Assembly: GCA_900537125.1 (NCBI GenBank)
Contig: UNRJ01000004.1
Span: 62,001-126,000, forward strand
Direction: 5' to 3'
DNA from: Rhodobacteraceae bacterium Alg238-R152
GTDB taxonomy: Bacteria > Pseudomonadota > Alphaproteobacteria > Rhodobacterales > Rhodobacteraceae
Length of the DNA: 64,000 nucleotides
Part shown: positions 10,555 to 21,216 of the stretch, piece after piece
How positions within the stretch are numbered: position 1 is the stretch's first letter
Layout: each line of letters starts with the position of its first letter
The notes under the pieces: generated by a model
The model's database searches: none
Told to the model about the DNA's origin: nothing
What the model saw: only the letters and a program-made list of their open reading frames with translations
Made by a program: the position numbers and the translations under genes

Positions 10555-11163
10555 TTACAGCCCCTGCCCCGGTTTTACGTCTTTCAATTCCATCGCGTCC
10601 GCTGGGTCGCGCCACATCTGCTCCAGCACATTCTGACGCTTGATGTCTTTGCGATGGCGCAGCGTCAGCACGATTGCCCCAATCATCGCAACCAACAGGA
10701 TCAAGCCGGACAGTTGGAACAGCAGGAAATACTGATCATAGAGGATCAGACCCAATGCTGCGGTGTTGTGGGTGTCTTCTGGTGTGACCGCCGCGCGCAA
10801 GCTTTGCGCACTGTCGGAGAACTCCCAAGGGCCGAACACAATGCCCAACTGCATCAACAGGATCACCCCAATAAGCAGCGAGAGCGGCAAGTATTTTGCC
10901 ATACCCGCTTTCAACTCAGCGAAGTCCACGTCCAGCATCATCACCACAAACAGGAAGAGCACGGCTACAGCGCCGACGTAGACGATGATCAACAGCATCG
11001 CCACAAACTCGGCTCCCAGAAGCACGAAGAGCCCAGCAGCACTCAGGAATGCAAGGATCAACCAGAGCACAGAGTGCACCGGATTGCGGCTGATGACGGT
11101 GCAAAACCCGCCGACGATCACGCAGATCGAAAACAACCAAAATGCATAATCTGCGATGGTCAT
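10555..11163 (-). CDS. nuoJ: NADH-quinone oxidoreductase subunit J
   Basis: Five-helix membrane subunit of complex I next to NuoK, 202 residues. The segment [31 protein letters not shown] contains the pi-bulge helix typical of NuoJ. Its start overlaps the stop of the preceding non-nuo gene by four bases (ATGA), so the two are translationally coupled. Confidence 0.96.
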   Translation of the reverse strand: MTIADYAFWLFSICVIVGGFCTVISRNPVHSVLWLILAFLSAAGLFVLLGAEFVAMLLIIVYVGAVAVLFLFVVMMLDVDFAELKAGMAKYLPLSLLIGVILLMQLGIVFGPWEFSDSAQSLRAAVTPEDTHNTAALGLILYDQYFLLFQLSGLILLVAMIGAIVLTLRHRKDIKRQNVLEQMWRDPADAMELKDVKPGQGL

Positions 11164-11567
11164 GTGTCACTTCCCTCTTTGTCCGCCAAGACCTCCTGCA
11201 CCAATTCCATGGCGCGGGTGGTGGCGGGAATACCGGCGAACATCGACATTTGGCCGATGGTCTCCACGATTTCTTGTTTTGTGGCTCCGACTTCCACCAA
11301 GTGGCGGAGGGTGAGCCGAATTTGTGCATCAGCCTGAGCGCCCAGCATGGTGAGCGCCCCCAGCGTCAGCAACAGACGGGTCTTGGCATCCAAGCCGCCT
11401 TTGTTCATCGAATTGCCAAAGAACATCTCCATGACGTCTTTGGGCATGGTGGGCCAGAGCGTCTCAAACCCTTTGGGCGTGAATGACTCCAGCGCAGGAT
11501 TGAAGGATTTCGCCATCTCCTGATACTGGGCAAACATCGCCTGATATGGGTTTTTGTCGTCGCTCAT
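11160..11567 (-). CDS. Carboxymuconolactone-decarboxylase-like protein inside the nuo operon
   Basis: A 135-residue alpha-helical protein resembling the CMD/AhpD fold ([64 protein letters not shown]). It contains no cysteine, so the redox CxxC of AhpD-type members is absent and peroxidase activity is unlikely. It sits between nuoI and nuoJ and overlaps nuoJ by four bases. It is one of the non-nuo frames that interrupt complex I operons in Rhodobacterales. Its role is unknown; an assembly or accessory function is a guess from position only. Confidence 0.8.
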   Translation of the reverse strand: MSDDKNPYQAMFAQYQEMAKSFNPALESFTPKGFETLWPTMPKDVMEMFFGNSMNKGGLDAKTRLLLTLGALTMLGAQADAQIRLTLRHLVEVGATKQEIVETIGQMSMFAGIPATTRAMELVQEVLADKEGSDT

Positions 11568-11584
11568 GGTCCTAGGTTCCTCGC

Positions 11585-12079
11585 TCAGCGATACGGTGCG
11601 TCGATTTCGAGGTTACGCGCGATTTCGGCTTCCCAGCGGGCGCCGTTCTCAAGCAGCTTGTCTTTGTCGTAAAACAGCTCTTCGCGGGTCTCGGTGGCGA
11701 ACTCAAAATTTGGCCCTTCGACAATCGCATCCACCGGGCAAGCTTCCTGACAGAAACCGCAATAGATGCATTTGGTCATGTCGATGTCATAGCGCGTGGT
11801 GCGGCGAGAGCCATCTTCGCGGGGTTCGGCGTCAATGGTGATCGCTTGGGCCGGGCAAATCGCTTCACACAGTTTACAGGCAATGCAGCGCTCTTCGCCA
11901 TTTGGGTAACGGCGCAGGGCGTGCTCCCCACGAAAGCGCGGAGACAGCGGGCCTTTTTCGTGTGGGTAGTTGATCGTCGCCTTGGGTTTGAAAAAGTACT
12001 TCAGGCCCAGTTTGAAACCGCCAAGGAAGTCCTTCAGCAGGAAGTAGCCAGCGGCGCGTTTGTAGTCGATTGCTGTCAT
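11585..12079 (-). CDS. nuoI: NADH-quinone oxidoreductase subunit I
   Basis: Peripheral-arm subunit with two [4Fe-4S] clusters that pass electrons toward the quinone site. The motifs [16 protein letters not shown] and [16 protein letters not shown] supply the eight cysteines. With the ATG at 12079 ([13 protein letters not shown]) the protein has 164 residues, the normal length, and starts one base after the nuoH stop. The longer frame upstream reads through nuoH. Confidence 0.97.
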   Translation of the reverse strand: MTAIDYKRAAGYFLLKDFLGGFKLGLKYFFKPKATINYPHEKGPLSPRFRGEHALRRYPNGEERCIACKLCEAICPAQAITIDAEPREDGSRRTTRYDIDMTKCIYCGFCQEACPVDAIVEGPNFEFATETREELFYDKDKLLENGARWEAEIARNLEIDAPYR

Positions 12080-12080
12080 A

Positions 12081-13121
12081 TCAGCCTCCGATGGCCCAGC
12101 GGGCATATGCGCCGCCGAAGAGTTCGAATTTCGCAAGGAACGACACCAGCACAACCCAAATCAGGGACATGGGCAGGAAGACTTTCCAACCAATGCGCAT
12201 CAGCTGGTCATAGCGGTAGCGCGGGGAAATGGCTTTCACCATCGAGAAGATGAAGAACACAAAGCAGATCTTCAGCAGCATCCAAACGATGCCGTCAGGC
12301 AGACCCGGAATTGGGGAGAGCCAACCACCAAGGAACAGCAGAGACACCAGCGCGCACATCAGAACGATGGCGACATATTCGCCAATCATGAACAGCAGGA
12401 ACGGGGTGGAGCTGTATTCCACCTGATAGCCTGCGACGAGTTCGGATTCCGCTTCGGGAAGGTCAAACGGTGGGCGGTTGGTTTCCGCCATGGCCGAGAT
12501 CAGGAAGAGGAACAGCATGGGGAAGTGCGGCAACCAGTACCAGCTGAAGATGCCGTATTTTCCATCCTGCGCCATCACGATGTCGCCAAAGTTCATCGAC
12601 CCGGTGGTGATGATGATGCCGATGATGATCAGACCAAGAGACACTTCGTAAGAAATCATCTGTGCAGCAGACCGCAACGAGCCGAGGAACGGGTATTTGG
12701 AGTTGGATGCCCAACCGCCCATAATCACACCGTAAACTTCCAGCGAGCTCACAGCCATCACATACAAAATGGCGACGTTGAGGTCAGATACCACCCAACC
12801 GTCGTTGAACGGGATCACCGCCCAGGCGATCAGCGCCATGACCAAACTAACCATAGGGGCCAGCAGGAAGACCACTTTGTCAGAGCCCGCGGGATAGACA
12901 ATCTCTTTCACCGCATATTTGATGAAGTCAGCAAAGCTCTGCAGCAGGCCAAAAATGCCCACGACGTTGGGCCCACGACGCAACTGCACAGCAGCCCAGA
13001 TTTTCCGGTCCGCATAAAGCAGGAACGCCAGTGCCACCAGTAGGGGCACGACAACCGCCAGCACCTGCCCCAAAGTTAGGAGCGTGATGCCGAGGTATGT
13101 GGTGGTAAAGAATTCAGTCAT
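12081..13121 (-). CDS. nuoH: NADH-quinone oxidoreductase subunit H
   Basis: Membrane subunit (346 residues, about eight helices) that forms much of the quinone chamber of complex I. Typical features are [30 protein letters not shown] near the N-terminus, [12 protein letters not shown], and [29 protein letters not shown] with the conserved acidic loop. It sits between a putative lipoprotein gene and nuoI. Confidence 0.97.
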   Translation of the reverse strand: MTEFFTTTYLGITLLTLGQVLAVVVPLLVALAFLLYADRKIWAAVQLRRGPNVVGIFGLLQSFADFIKYAVKEIVYPAGSDKVVFLLAPMVSLVMALIAWAVIPFNDGWVVSDLNVAILYVMAVSSLEVYGVIMGGWASNSKYPFLGSLRSAAQMISYEVSLGLIIIGIIITTGSMNFGDIVMAQDGKYGIFSWYWLPHFPMLFLFLISAMAETNRPPFDLPEAESELVAGYQVEYSSTPFLLFMIGEYVAIVLMCALVSLLFLGGWLSPIPGLPDGIVWMLLKICFVFFIFSMVKAISPRYRYDQLMRIGWKVFLPMSLIWVVLVSFLAKFELFGGAYARWAIGG

Positions 13122-13127
13122 GGGTCC

Positions 13128-13544
13128 TCACACCGTAGGTATTCCGTTGTCTTCGCAGTTCGCGACAATGACTTCTGCGTCGATTGTCTTGAGACCACGG
13201 GGCAATGCGGCAGAGATGGTATAAACCGCATCCCCGGTCCACAGGTCGCCCTGATTATCTGTTGTTGTACGCACATGCCGCGCAAATCCGAAACCGCGAA
13301 TGAGCGCATATTGCGCTGCCGCACATTCGGCATAGGCATGCACATCTTTTTCGTCTCGCGCGCCCATCATGGCCACGTGAAAGTTCACCAAATCGCCTTC
13401 GAGAAGACGTGTGTCCACACCGGCGTATGCTGGTTCAAAGGCTACCTCTTCGCGCATCACATCCGTACCGGTCTGCGGAGCGCAGGCCGACAGCCCGGCC
13501 AAAGCAGCCAAGGCGATCAGGATAAGTGTGCGGTTCAAAGGCAT
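13128..13544 (-). CDS. Putative lipoprotein encoded within the nuo operon
   Basis: A 138-residue protein with a short basic N-terminus, a hydrophobic stretch and a lipobox LSAC with cysteine 21, so probably a periplasm-facing lipoprotein. The mature part (FHVAMMGARDEKDVHAYAECAAAQYALIRGFGFARHVRTTT) matches no family I can name. It lies 8 bases after nuoG and 6 before nuoH, so it is co-transcribed with complex I. Function unknown. Confidence 0.82.
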   Translation of the reverse strand: MPLNRTLILIALAALAGLSACAPQTGTDVMREEVAFEPAYAGVDTRLLEGDLVNFHVAMMGARDEKDVHAYAECAAAQYALIRGFGFARHVRTTTDNQGDLWTGDAVYTISAALPRGLKTIDAEVIVANCEDNGIPTV

Positions 13545-13552
13545 ATGCTGGC

Positions 13553-15571
13553 TTACTCCGCCGCGATTTTGGTTGTGGCGCGGGCTTTGGCTGCGGCGGA
13601 AAGTTCCGCCATCAGCGTGCTGGCGCGCGCAATTGAGTTGGTTAGATAGAAGTCGGCGACCCCGGATCGGAACGTTGCCTTGCCCAGCGTACCTGGGTCT
13701 AGCGTGTCACCTTCGTTAACTGGCACATGGTCGATTTTGGCGAGATGTGGCACCTCAGCAATCAAAGCCGTACGCAGTTGCGCCAAGGAATCATAGCCGA
13801 GTGTAGCGTCAAGCTCGGCACTCAATGCGCGCAAAATGGCCCAGTTTTCTTTGGCTTCGCCCGGTGCAAACCCAGCGCGCATCGCCAATTGGGGCCGCCC
13901 TTCTGTATTCACAAACAAGCCGTTTTCTTCGGTGTAGGCCGCAGAAGGCAAAATCACGTCAGCGCGGTGTGCACCGCGATCCCCATGGCTGCCTTGGTAG
14001 ATCACAAAGGCACCCGCATCGATTTCAACTTCATCAGCACCCAAGTTGTAGATGACCTCAGCGCCATCAATGGCAGCTTCCATGCCGCCCAAAGTGGTAG
14101 CGCCAATATCCATCGCACCTACGCGCGATGCGGCGGTGTGTAAAACCAACAACTTAGAGTTGGTTTCTTCCGCCAGCTTCTGAGCATGGGCCAGAACCGC
14201 TAGGCCATCAGCCTCGCGCAAAGCGCCCTGACCAACAATAATGATGGAAGGTTGTTCAATGACGTCTTTGTGTTCTTTGCCCAATTGGCCTTCGAGCGCG
14301 GCACGATCTGTGCCGATGTGGACATAGTCATAGGTCAGATCAACGGCTTCACCAATCAAACCGACTGTTGCGCCTTTGGACCATGCCCCGCGAATGCGTG
14401 CATTCAAGACCGGAGCTTCGTCACGAGGGTTTGCCCCCAGCATCATGATGAATTTTGCATCATCAATGTCTTCGATTGAAGCAGTTCCAACATAGGCGGC
14501 ACGGTTGTCCAAAGGCAGGCGCACGTTGTCAGTGCGGCACTCAACTTTGCCGTCCAGACCTTCGACCAGTTGTTTCAAGGCAAATGCCGCTTCGACGGGA
14601 ACCAAATCGCCAATCAGGCCAGCAACTTTTTTGCCTTTCATCGCGGCTGCCGTTGCCGAAAGGGCTTCACTCCAGCTGGCTTTGCGCAGCTTGCCGTTCT
14701 CGCGGATATAGGGAGTGTCCAGACGCTGGCGACGCAGGCCGTCCCAGACAAAACGGGTTTTGTCGGAAATCCACTCTTCGTTCACGCCATCGTGGTTGCG
14801 TGGCAAAATACGCATCACTTCGCGACCTTTGGTGTCCACACGAATGCTGGAGCCAAGAGCATCCATCACGTCGATGGTTTCGGTCTTGGTCAGTTCCCAT
14901 GGGCGGGCGGTGAAGCTGTAGGGTTTGGAGGTCAACGCGCCAACCGGGCACAGGTCAATGATGTTGCCCTGCAGGTTGCTGTCGAGTGTTTGGTTCAGGT
15001 AGCTGGTGATTTCAGCATCTTCGCCACGACCAGTCTGACCCATCTGGGTGATACCCGCAACTTCAGTTGTGAAGCGCACACAGCGGGTGCAGGAAATGCA
15101 GCGCGTCATAGTGGTGGAGACAAGCGGACCAAGGTCCAGGTCGTCCACCGCACGTTTGCCTTCTTTGAATCGGTTTTCGCTGATGCCATAGGCCATCGCC
15201 TGATCCTGGAGATCACACTCGCCACCCTGATCGCAAATTGGGCAATCCAGCGGGTGGTTGATCAGCATGAATTCCATCACGCCTTCACGCGCCTTTTTCA
15301 CCATTGGCGAGTTGGTTTTCACCACAGGCGGTTGGCCCTCTGGGCCAGGACGCAAGTCGCGCACCTGCATGGCGCAAGAGGCAGCAGGCTTGGGCGGGCC
15401 ACCGACAACTTCTACAAGACACATGCGGCAGTTGCCCGCAATCGTCAGGCGTTCGTGATAACAAAAACGCGGAATTTCCACGCCTGCTTCTTCACAGGCC
15501 TGAATCAGGGTCATTGCGCCCTCTACCTCGACTTCGGTCTCGTCGATGATGATCTTGCGGAGGTCAGACAT
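13553..15571 (-). CDS. nuoG: NADH-quinone oxidoreductase subunit G
   Basis: Largest peripheral-arm subunit (672 residues, like Paracoccus Nqo3). The N-terminal [2Fe-2S] ferredoxin domain has [19 protein letters not shown]. Next come the His/Cys cluster region [18 protein letters not shown] and the [10 protein letters not shown]...CPVGALTSK cluster region, then a degenerate molybdopterin-oxidoreductase-like domain. It starts three bases after the preceding small gene stops. Confidence 0.97.
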   Translation of the reverse strand: MSDLRKIIIDETEVEVEGAMTLIQACEEAGVEIPRFCYHERLTIAGNCRMCLVEVVGGPPKPAASCAMQVRDLRPGPEGQPPVVKTNSPMVKKAREGVMEFMLINHPLDCPICDQGGECDLQDQAMAYGISENRFKEGKRAVDDLDLGPLVSTTMTRCISCTRCVRFTTEVAGITQMGQTGRGEDAEITSYLNQTLDSNLQGNIIDLCPVGALTSKPYSFTARPWELTKTETIDVMDALGSSIRVDTKGREVMRILPRNHDGVNEEWISDKTRFVWDGLRRQRLDTPYIRENGKLRKASWSEALSATAAAMKGKKVAGLIGDLVPVEAAFALKQLVEGLDGKVECRTDNVRLPLDNRAAYVGTASIEDIDDAKFIMMLGANPRDEAPVLNARIRGAWSKGATVGLIGEAVDLTYDYVHIGTDRAALEGQLGKEHKDVIEQPSIIIVGQGALREADGLAVLAHAQKLAEETNSKLLVLHTAASRVGAMDIGATTLGGMEAAIDGAEVIYNLGADEVEIDAGAFVIYQGSHGDRGAHRADVILPSAAYTEENGLFVNTEGRPQLAMRAGFAPGEAKENWAILRALSAELDATLGYDSLAQLRTALIAEVPHLAKIDHVPVNEGDTLDPGTLGKATFRSGVADFYLTNSIARASTLMAELSAAAKARATTKIAAE

Positions 15572-15574
15572 CGC

Positions 15575-15979
15575 TTATTTCGCCCTCAAATACACGCCGA
15601 TCGCGCTGTTTCTTTCGATTTCCGCGCGTCCAAGCGCACAGACAGAGTCCGGATTATCCAAAGAGACACCTTTGTGTTTCAAGAATGCATCGCCGCGTTG
15701 GCGCATGCGTTCTTTCTCTTCGTCCGATTTGATGAATGCTTTGATTTCGTCGTCGGTGTAGCCAAGTTTGCGTGCTTTGCGCACCAGCCCCCAACCATCT
15801 GCGACACCTTTGAACTTACGGGGCTCAATGCTGTCGCAGTTCTCACTGATCTCAAAGGCCACCAACGCCCAGTACAGCGGGTCGTTTATTTCCTTCACCT
15901 CCCGCAGAGGCGGTTTGGCGACAGCAGCGCCGCCCAATATGAGGGTTGCAGCCACAAAGACAGATGTCAGACGGATCAT
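15575..15979 (-). CDS. Small exported protein between nuoF and nuoG (probably DUF5333)
   Basis: A 134-residue protein with a signal peptide (MIRLTSVFVAATLILGGAAVA, predicted cleavage at AVA-K), preceded by AAAGGAG eight bases before the ATG. The mature start PPLREVKEINDPLYWALVAFEISENCDSIEPRKFKG resembles the Rhodobacterales family I remember as DUF5333; the name is from memory. Two cysteines could form a periplasmic disulfide. Its place directly before nuoG suggests a complex I-associated periplasmic role, but none is established. Confidence 0.8.
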   Translation of the reverse strand: MIRLTSVFVAATLILGGAAVAKPPLREVKEINDPLYWALVAFEISENCDSIEPRKFKGVADGWGLVRKARKLGYTDDEIKAFIKSDEEKERMRQRGDAFLKHKGVSLDNPDSVCALGRAEIERNSAIGVYLRAK

Positions 15980-16082
15980 TTGCTCACTCCTTTAGCATCG
16001 ACAAAGGAACCCTTTGCCAAGGAGGACTGAGGCAAAGACACCTCTGATAGGCAATAACAGCCGGGATATGTTGGATAACCGA

Positions 16083-16466
16083 TCACAGGCGGCAGTACCC
16101 TTCGAGCCGAATTTTGTCATCAACCGGGATGATGGTTTCCGTATCCGGTCCGATCACCCAATCCATTTTGGAGGACCCGTATTCTTTGATGCAGTATTTC
16201 ACGGCCTCGTATCCGCCGGCTTGACGCGCACCCGACAGGCTTTGATTGGCGCGAGACACGACCACTTCGAAGTGATCGCGTTCCTCTTTGGACACTTGGG
16301 AGGCCTTGGCTTTGTACTGATAGCCTTCAAACGCAATACGTTCGCGCTTGCTCTTAAAGCTCGCACGCCAGTTGCCGCTACAGGCCGACAGTGCCGTGGC
16401 TGCAATAAGCAGCACCGCAATTGTGGCTGGCGTCTTCCGCTGGCAAGTGAACTTAGTCATCAGCAT
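16083..16466 (-). CDS. Putative lipoprotein between nuoF and the DUF5333-like gene
   Basis: About 125-127 residues, with a signal sequence ending in ALSACSGN, a lipobox-like LSAC. Two ATGs six bases apart are possible starts; the second has GAAGA six bases upstream. The mature region is charged (FKSKRERIAFEGYQYKAKASQVSKEERDHFEVVV) and ends with IRLEGYCRL. It follows nuoF by nine bases. Not recognised beyond being an exported protein of the nuo operon. Confidence 0.8.
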   Translation of the reverse strand: MLMTKFTCQRKTPATIAVLLIAATALSACSGNWRASFKSKRERIAFEGYQYKAKASQVSKEERDHFEVVVSRANQSLSGARQAGGYEAVKYCIKEYGSSKMDWVIGPDTETIIPVDDKIRLEGYCRL

Positions 16467-16475
16467 TCTTCGATC

Positions 16476-17774
16476 TTACTCCGCTGCAAATGCGCCCATG
16501 CGCCCGGTTTGGTTGGCTTTGATGCGATCCTCAATTTCCTCGCGGAAGTTGCGGATCAGACCTTGGATGGGCCATGCGGCCGCGTCACCCAAAGCACAGA
16601 TGGTGTGGCCTTCAACCTGTTTGGTCACGTCCCACAGCATGTCGATCTCTTCGATCTCTGCTTCACCACGCACCAGTCGATCCATCACGCGCATCATCCA
16701 ACCGGTGCCCTCGCGGCAGGGGGTACACTGACCGCAGCTCTCGTGTTTGTAGAACTTCGCCAGACGCCAAATTGCTTTGATGATGTCGGTTTCTTTGTCC
16801 ATGACAATCACTGCAGCGGTGCCAAGACCGGAGCCCAGATCGTTGCGCAGATAGTCAAAGTCCATGATCGCATCGCGCATGTTTTCACCACGCACGCAAG
16901 GGACGGAGGATCCTCCAGGAATAACAGCCAACAGGTTGTCCCAGCCGCCACGAATGCCACCACAATGTTTATCGATCAGCTCTTCAAAAGAGATCGACAT
17001 CTCTTCTTCCACAACACAGGGGTTATTCACGTGACCGGAGATGCCAAACAGCTTGGTGCCCGCGTTGTTGGGGCGACCAAAGCCCGCAAACCACTCACCG
17101 CCACGGCGCAGAATGGTCGGCACAACAGCAATGGATTCCACGTTGTTCACGGTGGTTGGACAGCCATACAGACCTGCGCCCGCCGGGAACGGTGGCTTCA
17201 TGCGCGGCATACCTTTTTTGCCTTCAAGGCTTTCCAGCAGCGCGGTTTCTTCACCACAAATGTAGGCGCCCGCACCGTGGTGTAAGAAGACATCAAAGTC
17301 CCAGCCAGAACCGGCGGCGTTTTTGCCCAGCATGCCCGCGTCATAACATTCGTCGATCGCGGCCTGCAGCGCTTCACGCTCACGGATGTATTCGCCGCGA
17401 ATGTAGATGTAACAGGTGTGCGCGTTCATGGCGAAAGAGGCGATCAACGCTCCTTCGATCAGCGTGTGCGGATCGTGGCGCATGATTTCGCGGTCTTTAC
17501 AGGTGCCGGGCTCAGATTCATCGGCGTTGATCACCAGATACGCCGGGCGACCATCGCTTTCTTTGGGCATGAAGGACCACTTCAGACCAGTTGGGAAGCC
17601 CGCACCACCGCGCCCACGCAGACCGGAGGCCTTCATGGTGTCGATGATCGAATCCCGCCCCTGCTGGATCAGCTTTGCGGTGCCATCCCAATGGCCACGC
17701 GCCTTGGCGCCCGCCAGTGTGCGGTCATGCATACCGTAGAGGTTGGTAAAGATACGGTCTTGATCTTTGAGCAT
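16476..17774 (-). CDS. nuoF: NADH-quinone oxidoreductase subunit F
   Basis: NADH-oxidising flavoprotein subunit (432 residues). [19 protein letters not shown] binds [20 protein letters not shown] continues the site, and [15 protein letters not shown] with a later cysteine in [11 protein letters not shown] ligates the [4Fe-4S] cluster N3. It follows a 75-residue membrane-protein gene by four bases. Confidence 0.98.
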   Translation of the reverse strand: MLKDQDRIFTNLYGMHDRTLAGAKARGHWDGTAKLIQQGRDSIIDTMKASGLRGRGGAGFPTGLKWSFMPKESDGRPAYLVINADESEPGTCKDREIMRHDPHTLIEGALIASFAMNAHTCYIYIRGEYIREREALQAAIDECYDAGMLGKNAAGSGWDFDVFLHHGAGAYICGEETALLESLEGKKGMPRMKPPFPAGAGLYGCPTTVNNVESIAVVPTILRRGGEWFAGFGRPNNAGTKLFGISGHVNNPCVVEEEMSISFEELIDKHCGGIRGGWDNLLAVIPGGSSVPCVRGENMRDAIMDFDYLRNDLGSGLGTAAVIVMDKETDIIKAIWRLAKFYKHESCGQCTPCREGTGWMMRVMDRLVRGEAEIEEIDMLWDVTKQVEGHTICALGDAAAWPIQGLIRNFREEIEDRIKANQTGRMGAFAAE

Positions 17775-17778
17775 CCCG

Positions 17779-18006
17779 TTACCCTTTGTCTGCCTGACGC
17801 GCGCGCCAGATCTGATAGATGTTGACCAACGCCCAAATCAGCGCGGCCATTGCGGCCAGATCAAACAGAAGCGCAAAGCGTCCCGGCAATCCCACCATCT
17901 TTCCAATCACGTTGAGAGCCAGCCAAATCAAGATGGTTCCGGCGATCACCACCGATACCGTGCGGCCCTTGCGCGCCATGTCCTGATCCAATTGATCCTC
18001 AGTCAT
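17779..18006 (-). CDS. Small two-helix membrane protein in the nuo operon (probably DUF5337)
   Basis: A 75-residue protein with two hydrophobic segments (about residues 17-37 and 43-63) and charged ends ([15 protein letters not shown]...[13 protein letters not shown]). I believe it belongs to the Rhodobacterales family named DUF5337, from memory. It is squeezed between nuoE (3-base gap) and nuoF (4-base gap), so it must be translated from the complex I mRNA. Possible small accessory or assembly membrane protein; no function shown. Confidence 0.82.
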   Translation of the reverse strand: MTEDQLDQDMARKGRTVSVVIAGTILIWLALNVIGKMVGLPGRFALLFDLAAMAALIWALVNIYQIWRARQADKG

Positions 18007-18009
18007 TCA

Positions 18010-19122
18010 TCAATCCTCGTAGACATCGCCTTTGGCGACTTTCTTGGAGAATTCAGTGGCTTCACCTGCGGCTAAAAGCTTGGCCTGTTCAACCCAGCCA
18101 TCCCGCTCGATACGCCCCTTGAACGACAGCTTGTCGTCCATGTCAGTGATATCATCGGCGCCCCACTCGGCAATCTGCGCAAAGGTGGTCACGCCGTTGG
18201 CGTGCAGCTTCTTCTCCAGCGCAGGGCCAACGCCTTTGAGCTGTTTCAAATCATCAGCCGCGTCAGTTTTGGGGGCTGCCTTCTCGGATTTGGGCGCTTC
18301 AGCCTTAGGCTTTGCAGCCTTCTTGGCCTCTTCGGCTTGCTTCACGGCCGGTTTTGGCGTTGCGGCAGGCTTTGGAGGTTGTCCCTCAGCAGCGCGACCG
18401 GCAACAACACCATCCTTGCCCACCCAAGGGGTGAGAATTGGCACTTCGGTGCCGTCGATGCGCTTAATTGTGTCACCAATGTCGGTCGCCAGCTGCACAG
18501 ACGCGTTGTATTGTGTTTTTCCGCTATCGTATTCTTTGAGGCTGGTTAGACCGGAAAGGGGTTCCGAAGAATAACGTCCGTTTTGTGGGCCAGGTGTTGG
18601 CACTTTGCCAGCCGCCAGCTCATCCAGCATCTTGGCAAAACCGTCTGCTGTCAGGTCTTCAAAGTAGTCTTTGCCGATTTGTGCCATCGGCGCATTGGTG
18701 CAGGCACCAAGGCATTCGACTTCTTCCCAAGAGAACTTGCCGTCCGCACTCAGCTGATGAGGCTTCGCTGCAATCTTCTCGCGGCACACAGCGATCAGGT
18801 CTTCGGCGCCACAGATCATGCAGGACGTTGTGCCACAGATCTGAATGTGCGCGACCGAGCCAACAGGCCGCATCTGGAACATGAAGTAAAAAGATGCCAC
18901 TTCGAGCACGCGGATGTAAGCCATGTCGAGCATGTCGGCGATGGTTTCAATCGCAGGCTTTGAGAGCCAGCCTTCCTGTTCCTGTGCACGCCACAAAAGC
19001 GGGATCACAGCGGAGGCCTGACGGCCTTCAGGATACTTTGTGATCTGAGCCTCGGCCCAGGTCTGGTTGGCCTCGGTGAAAGCAAAGCTTTCCGGCTGGT
19101 CGTGATACAGGCGACGGAGCAT
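18010..19122 (-). CDS. nuoE: NADH-quinone oxidoreductase subunit E with C-terminal extension
   Basis: Thioredoxin-like [2Fe-2S] subunit of the NADH-oxidising module. Cluster ligands are in [10 protein letters not shown] and [11 protein letters not shown]. The canonical domain ends near residue 190. About 180 residues follow: a Pro/Ala/Lys-rich linker ([36 protein letters not shown]), then a helix-hairpin-helix-like domain ([29 protein letters not shown]). The E. coli protein is about 166 residues and Paracoccus Nqo2 about 239. Extended NuoE proteins occur in Rhodobacterales; what the extension does is unknown. The ATG overlaps the previous stop (TAATG). Confidence 0.96.
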   Translation of the reverse strand: MLRRLYHDQPESFAFTEANQTWAEAQITKYPEGRQASAVIPLLWRAQEQEGWLSKPAIETIADMLDMAYIRVLEVASFYFMFQMRPVGSVAHIQICGTTSCMICGAEDLIAVCREKIAAKPHQLSADGKFSWEEVECLGACTNAPMAQIGKDYFEDLTADGFAKMLDELAAGKVPTPGPQNGRYSSEPLSGLTSLKEYDSGKTQYNASVQLATDIGDTIKRIDGTEVPILTPWVGKDGVVAGRAAEGQPPKPAATPKPAVKQAEEAKKAAKPKAEAPKSEKAAPKTDAADDLKQLKGVGPALEKKLHANGVTTFAQIAEWGADDITDMDDKLSFKGRIERDGWVEQAKLLAAGEATEFSKKVAKGDVYED

Positions 19123-19391
19123 TAGTTTTCAAACTCCTCAAGCGGGATACAAGTCGCGGAAGCCGCGTCATCCGATATGTCTTCACCCCGGTCTTGGGCG
19201 TCAAAAGCAGCGTCTGTGACGTTTAGCCGGCACATATAGCTGCCGTCATCTGTCTCAACGAGAACAACGTTGTCACGGATGTGCAGGTAGCCATTTGAAT
19301 CGGAAATCATCTCTGGGAATGATGGGTCGGCAAAGGCAACCTGGCTGCTCAGCCCCAAAAGCGAAACGGCAACAAAAAACCGTGTTTTCAT
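19122..19391 (-). CDS. Small exported protein between nuoD and nuoE
   Basis: An 89-residue protein with a signal peptide ([21 protein letters not shown], cleavage before DPSFP) and two cysteines in the mature part (MCRLN and [11 protein letters not shown]). It overlaps nuoD by four bases (ATGA) and nuoE by one base (TAATG), so all three are translationally coupled. No family recognised; the product would be periplasmic while the neighbouring subunits face the cytoplasm. Confidence 0.8.
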   Translation of the reverse strand: MKTRFFVAVSLLGLSSQVAFADPSFPEMISDSNGYLHIRDNVVLVETDDGSYMCRLNVTDAAFDAQDRGEDISDDAASATCIPLEEFEN

Positions 19392-20614
19392 CGGTCGATC
19401 TCCCCAAACACGATGTCCATGGTGCCGATGATGGCGGCCACGTCAGCGAGCTGGTGACCCGTAGTGATGTGGTCCATTGCCTGCAAGTGCAGATAGCCCG
19501 GTGCGCGCAGTTTGGCGCGATACGGTTTGTTGGTGCCATCCGCTACCATGTAGACACCAAATTCACCTTTAGGCGCCTCAACCGCTGCGTAGACCTCACC
19601 TTCGGGCACGTGGAAGCCTTCGGTGTAAAGCTTGAAGTGGTGGATCAAGCTTTCCATCGAGGTTTTCATGTCGCCGCGTTTTGGCGGGGTCAGCTTACCG
19701 CGCGACAGCACGTCACCAGTGGCTTCGCGCAGCTTCACGATGGCTTGACGCATGATCGACAGCGACTGACGCATCTCTTCCATGCGCATCAGGTAGCGGT
19801 CGTAGCAATCGCCGTTTTTGCCAACCGGGATTTGGAACTCAAACTCGTCGTAACATTCATAAGGCTGCGCGCGACGCAAATCCCATGCCATGCCCGCAGA
19901 GCGCGCCATGACGCCTGACATGCCCCACTGAAGCACATCCTCTTCGGTCACAACGCCAATCTCAACGTTGCGCTGCTTGAACACACGGTTCTCGGTCAGC
20001 AGTTCGTCAATATCGGAAAGGGCCTGCGGAAACTCAATGGCCCACTCTTCGATATCATCAACCAGCTGATCCGGAAGATCTTGATGCACACCGCCAGGCC
20101 GGAAGTAGTTGGCGTGCAGACGCGCGCCACAGGCCCGCTCATAAAACACCATCAACTTCTCACGCTCTTCAAAGCCCCACAGCGGAGGCGTCAACGCGCC
20201 AACGTCCATCGCCTGTGTGGTGACGTTCATCAGGTGGTTCAGAATACGACCAATTTCGCAGAACAGCACACGAATGAGCTGCGCGCGACGTGGCACTTCG
20301 GTGCCGGTCAGCTTTTCAATGGCCAAGCACCATGCGTGTTCCTGATTCATCGGCGCCACGTAATCGAGGCGGTCGAGATACGGCAGGTTTTGCAGGTAGG
20401 TGCGGCTTTCCATCAGCTTTTCGGTGCCACGGTGCAGCAAGCCAACGTGTGGGTCGCAACGTTCGACAATCTCACCGTCCAGCTCCAGCACCAGACGCAA
20501 CACGCCGTGGGCCGCAGGGTGCTGCGGGCCGAAGTTGATGTTGAAGTTGCGGATCTGCTGTTCGCCGCTCAGCGCATCCACGCTGCCGTCGTCAAATTTG
20601 GAGCCGTCCATCAT
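19388..20614 (-). CDS. nuoD: NADH-quinone oxidoreductase subunit D
   Basis: 49-kDa-type subunit lining the quinone pocket (408 residues, normal). [21 protein letters not shown] and [38 protein letters not shown] carry the quinone-site histidine and tyrosine and the residues descended from hydrogenase large subunits. It overlaps nuoC and the following small gene by four bases each. Confidence 0.98.
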   Translation of the reverse strand: MMDGSKFDDGSVDALSGEQQIRNFNINFGPQHPAAHGVLRLVLELDGEIVERCDPHVGLLHRGTEKLMESRTYLQNLPYLDRLDYVAPMNQEHAWCLAIEKLTGTEVPRRAQLIRVLFCEIGRILNHLMNVTTQAMDVGALTPPLWGFEEREKLMVFYERACGARLHANYFRPGGVHQDLPDQLVDDIEEWAIEFPQALSDIDELLTENRVFKQRNVEIGVVTEEDVLQWGMSGVMARSAGMAWDLRRAQPYECYDEFEFQIPVGKNGDCYDRYLMRMEEMRQSLSIMRQAIVKLREATGDVLSRGKLTPPKRGDMKTSMESLIHHFKLYTEGFHVPEGEVYAAVEAPKGEFGVYMVADGTNKPYRAKLRAPGYLHLQAMDHITTGHQLADVAAIIGTMDIVFGEIDR

Positions 20615-21216
20615 TTCGCGTCCCCTTTCTCGTCACCGGGCAAGATGTATTCAGCGCCTTCCCACGGGGACATGAAATCAAACTGGCGGTAATCCTGTGT
20701 CAGTTGCACAGGCTCATAGACAACGCGTTTCTGCACCTCGTCATACCGCACTTCGGTGTAGCCGGTGGTTGGGAAGTCTTTACGCAGCGGGTGGCCACGG
20801 AAGCCGTAATCCGTCAGCAAGCGACGCAGGTCCGGATGGTCAGAGAAGATGATACCAAACATGTCAAAGACTTCGCGCTCAAACCAGTTGGCTGAGGGGT
20901 GCACAGGCACAATCGAAGGTAACATTTCGTCTTCACGCACCGACACACGCAAGCGCACGCGGTGGTTCTGGAACATGCTCAGGAAATGGTAGACCACGTC
21001 AAAACGTTTTGCGCGTTCCGGATAGTCCACGGCTGTGATGTCCACCAGGGTGGAGAAACGGCACGTCGCGTCAGTGCGCAGGTATTCCACAAACTGTGCG
21101 ATGTTGGCCGGAGCCACATCGATGGTCAGCTCGTCAAACGCAATGTCCCAGCCAATCACACAGTCGGGGCGCTTGAGCTCAATGTGGGCGCCGAGTTCTT
21201 TCAGGGCTTCACTCAT
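20611..21216 (-). CDS. nuoC: NADH-quinone oxidoreductase subunit C
   Basis: 30-kDa-type peripheral subunit, 201 residues, separate from NuoD as in most alphaproteobacteria (fused NuoCD occurs in enterics). The signature [44 protein letters not shown] is complete. Start and stop overlap nuoB and nuoD by four bases. Confidence 0.98.
   Translation of the reverse strand: MSEALKELGAHIELKRPDCVIGWDIAFDELTIDVAPANIAQFVEYLRTDATCRFSTLVDITAVDYPERAKRFDVVYHFLSMFQNHRVRLRVSVREDEMLPSIVPVHPSANWFEREVFDMFGIIFSDHPDLRRLLTDYGFRGHPLRKDFPTTGYTEVRYDEVQKRVVYEPVQLTQDYRQFDFMSPWEGAEYILPGDEKGDAK

Noticed and set aside
14570-16030. Open frame of 486 codons on the plus strand
   Set aside because: Antisense to nuoG and the small gene before it; no motif, while nuoG is unmistakable.
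16014-17285. Open frame of 423 codons on the plus strand
   Set aside because: Antisense to nuoF, which has all its cofactor motifs.
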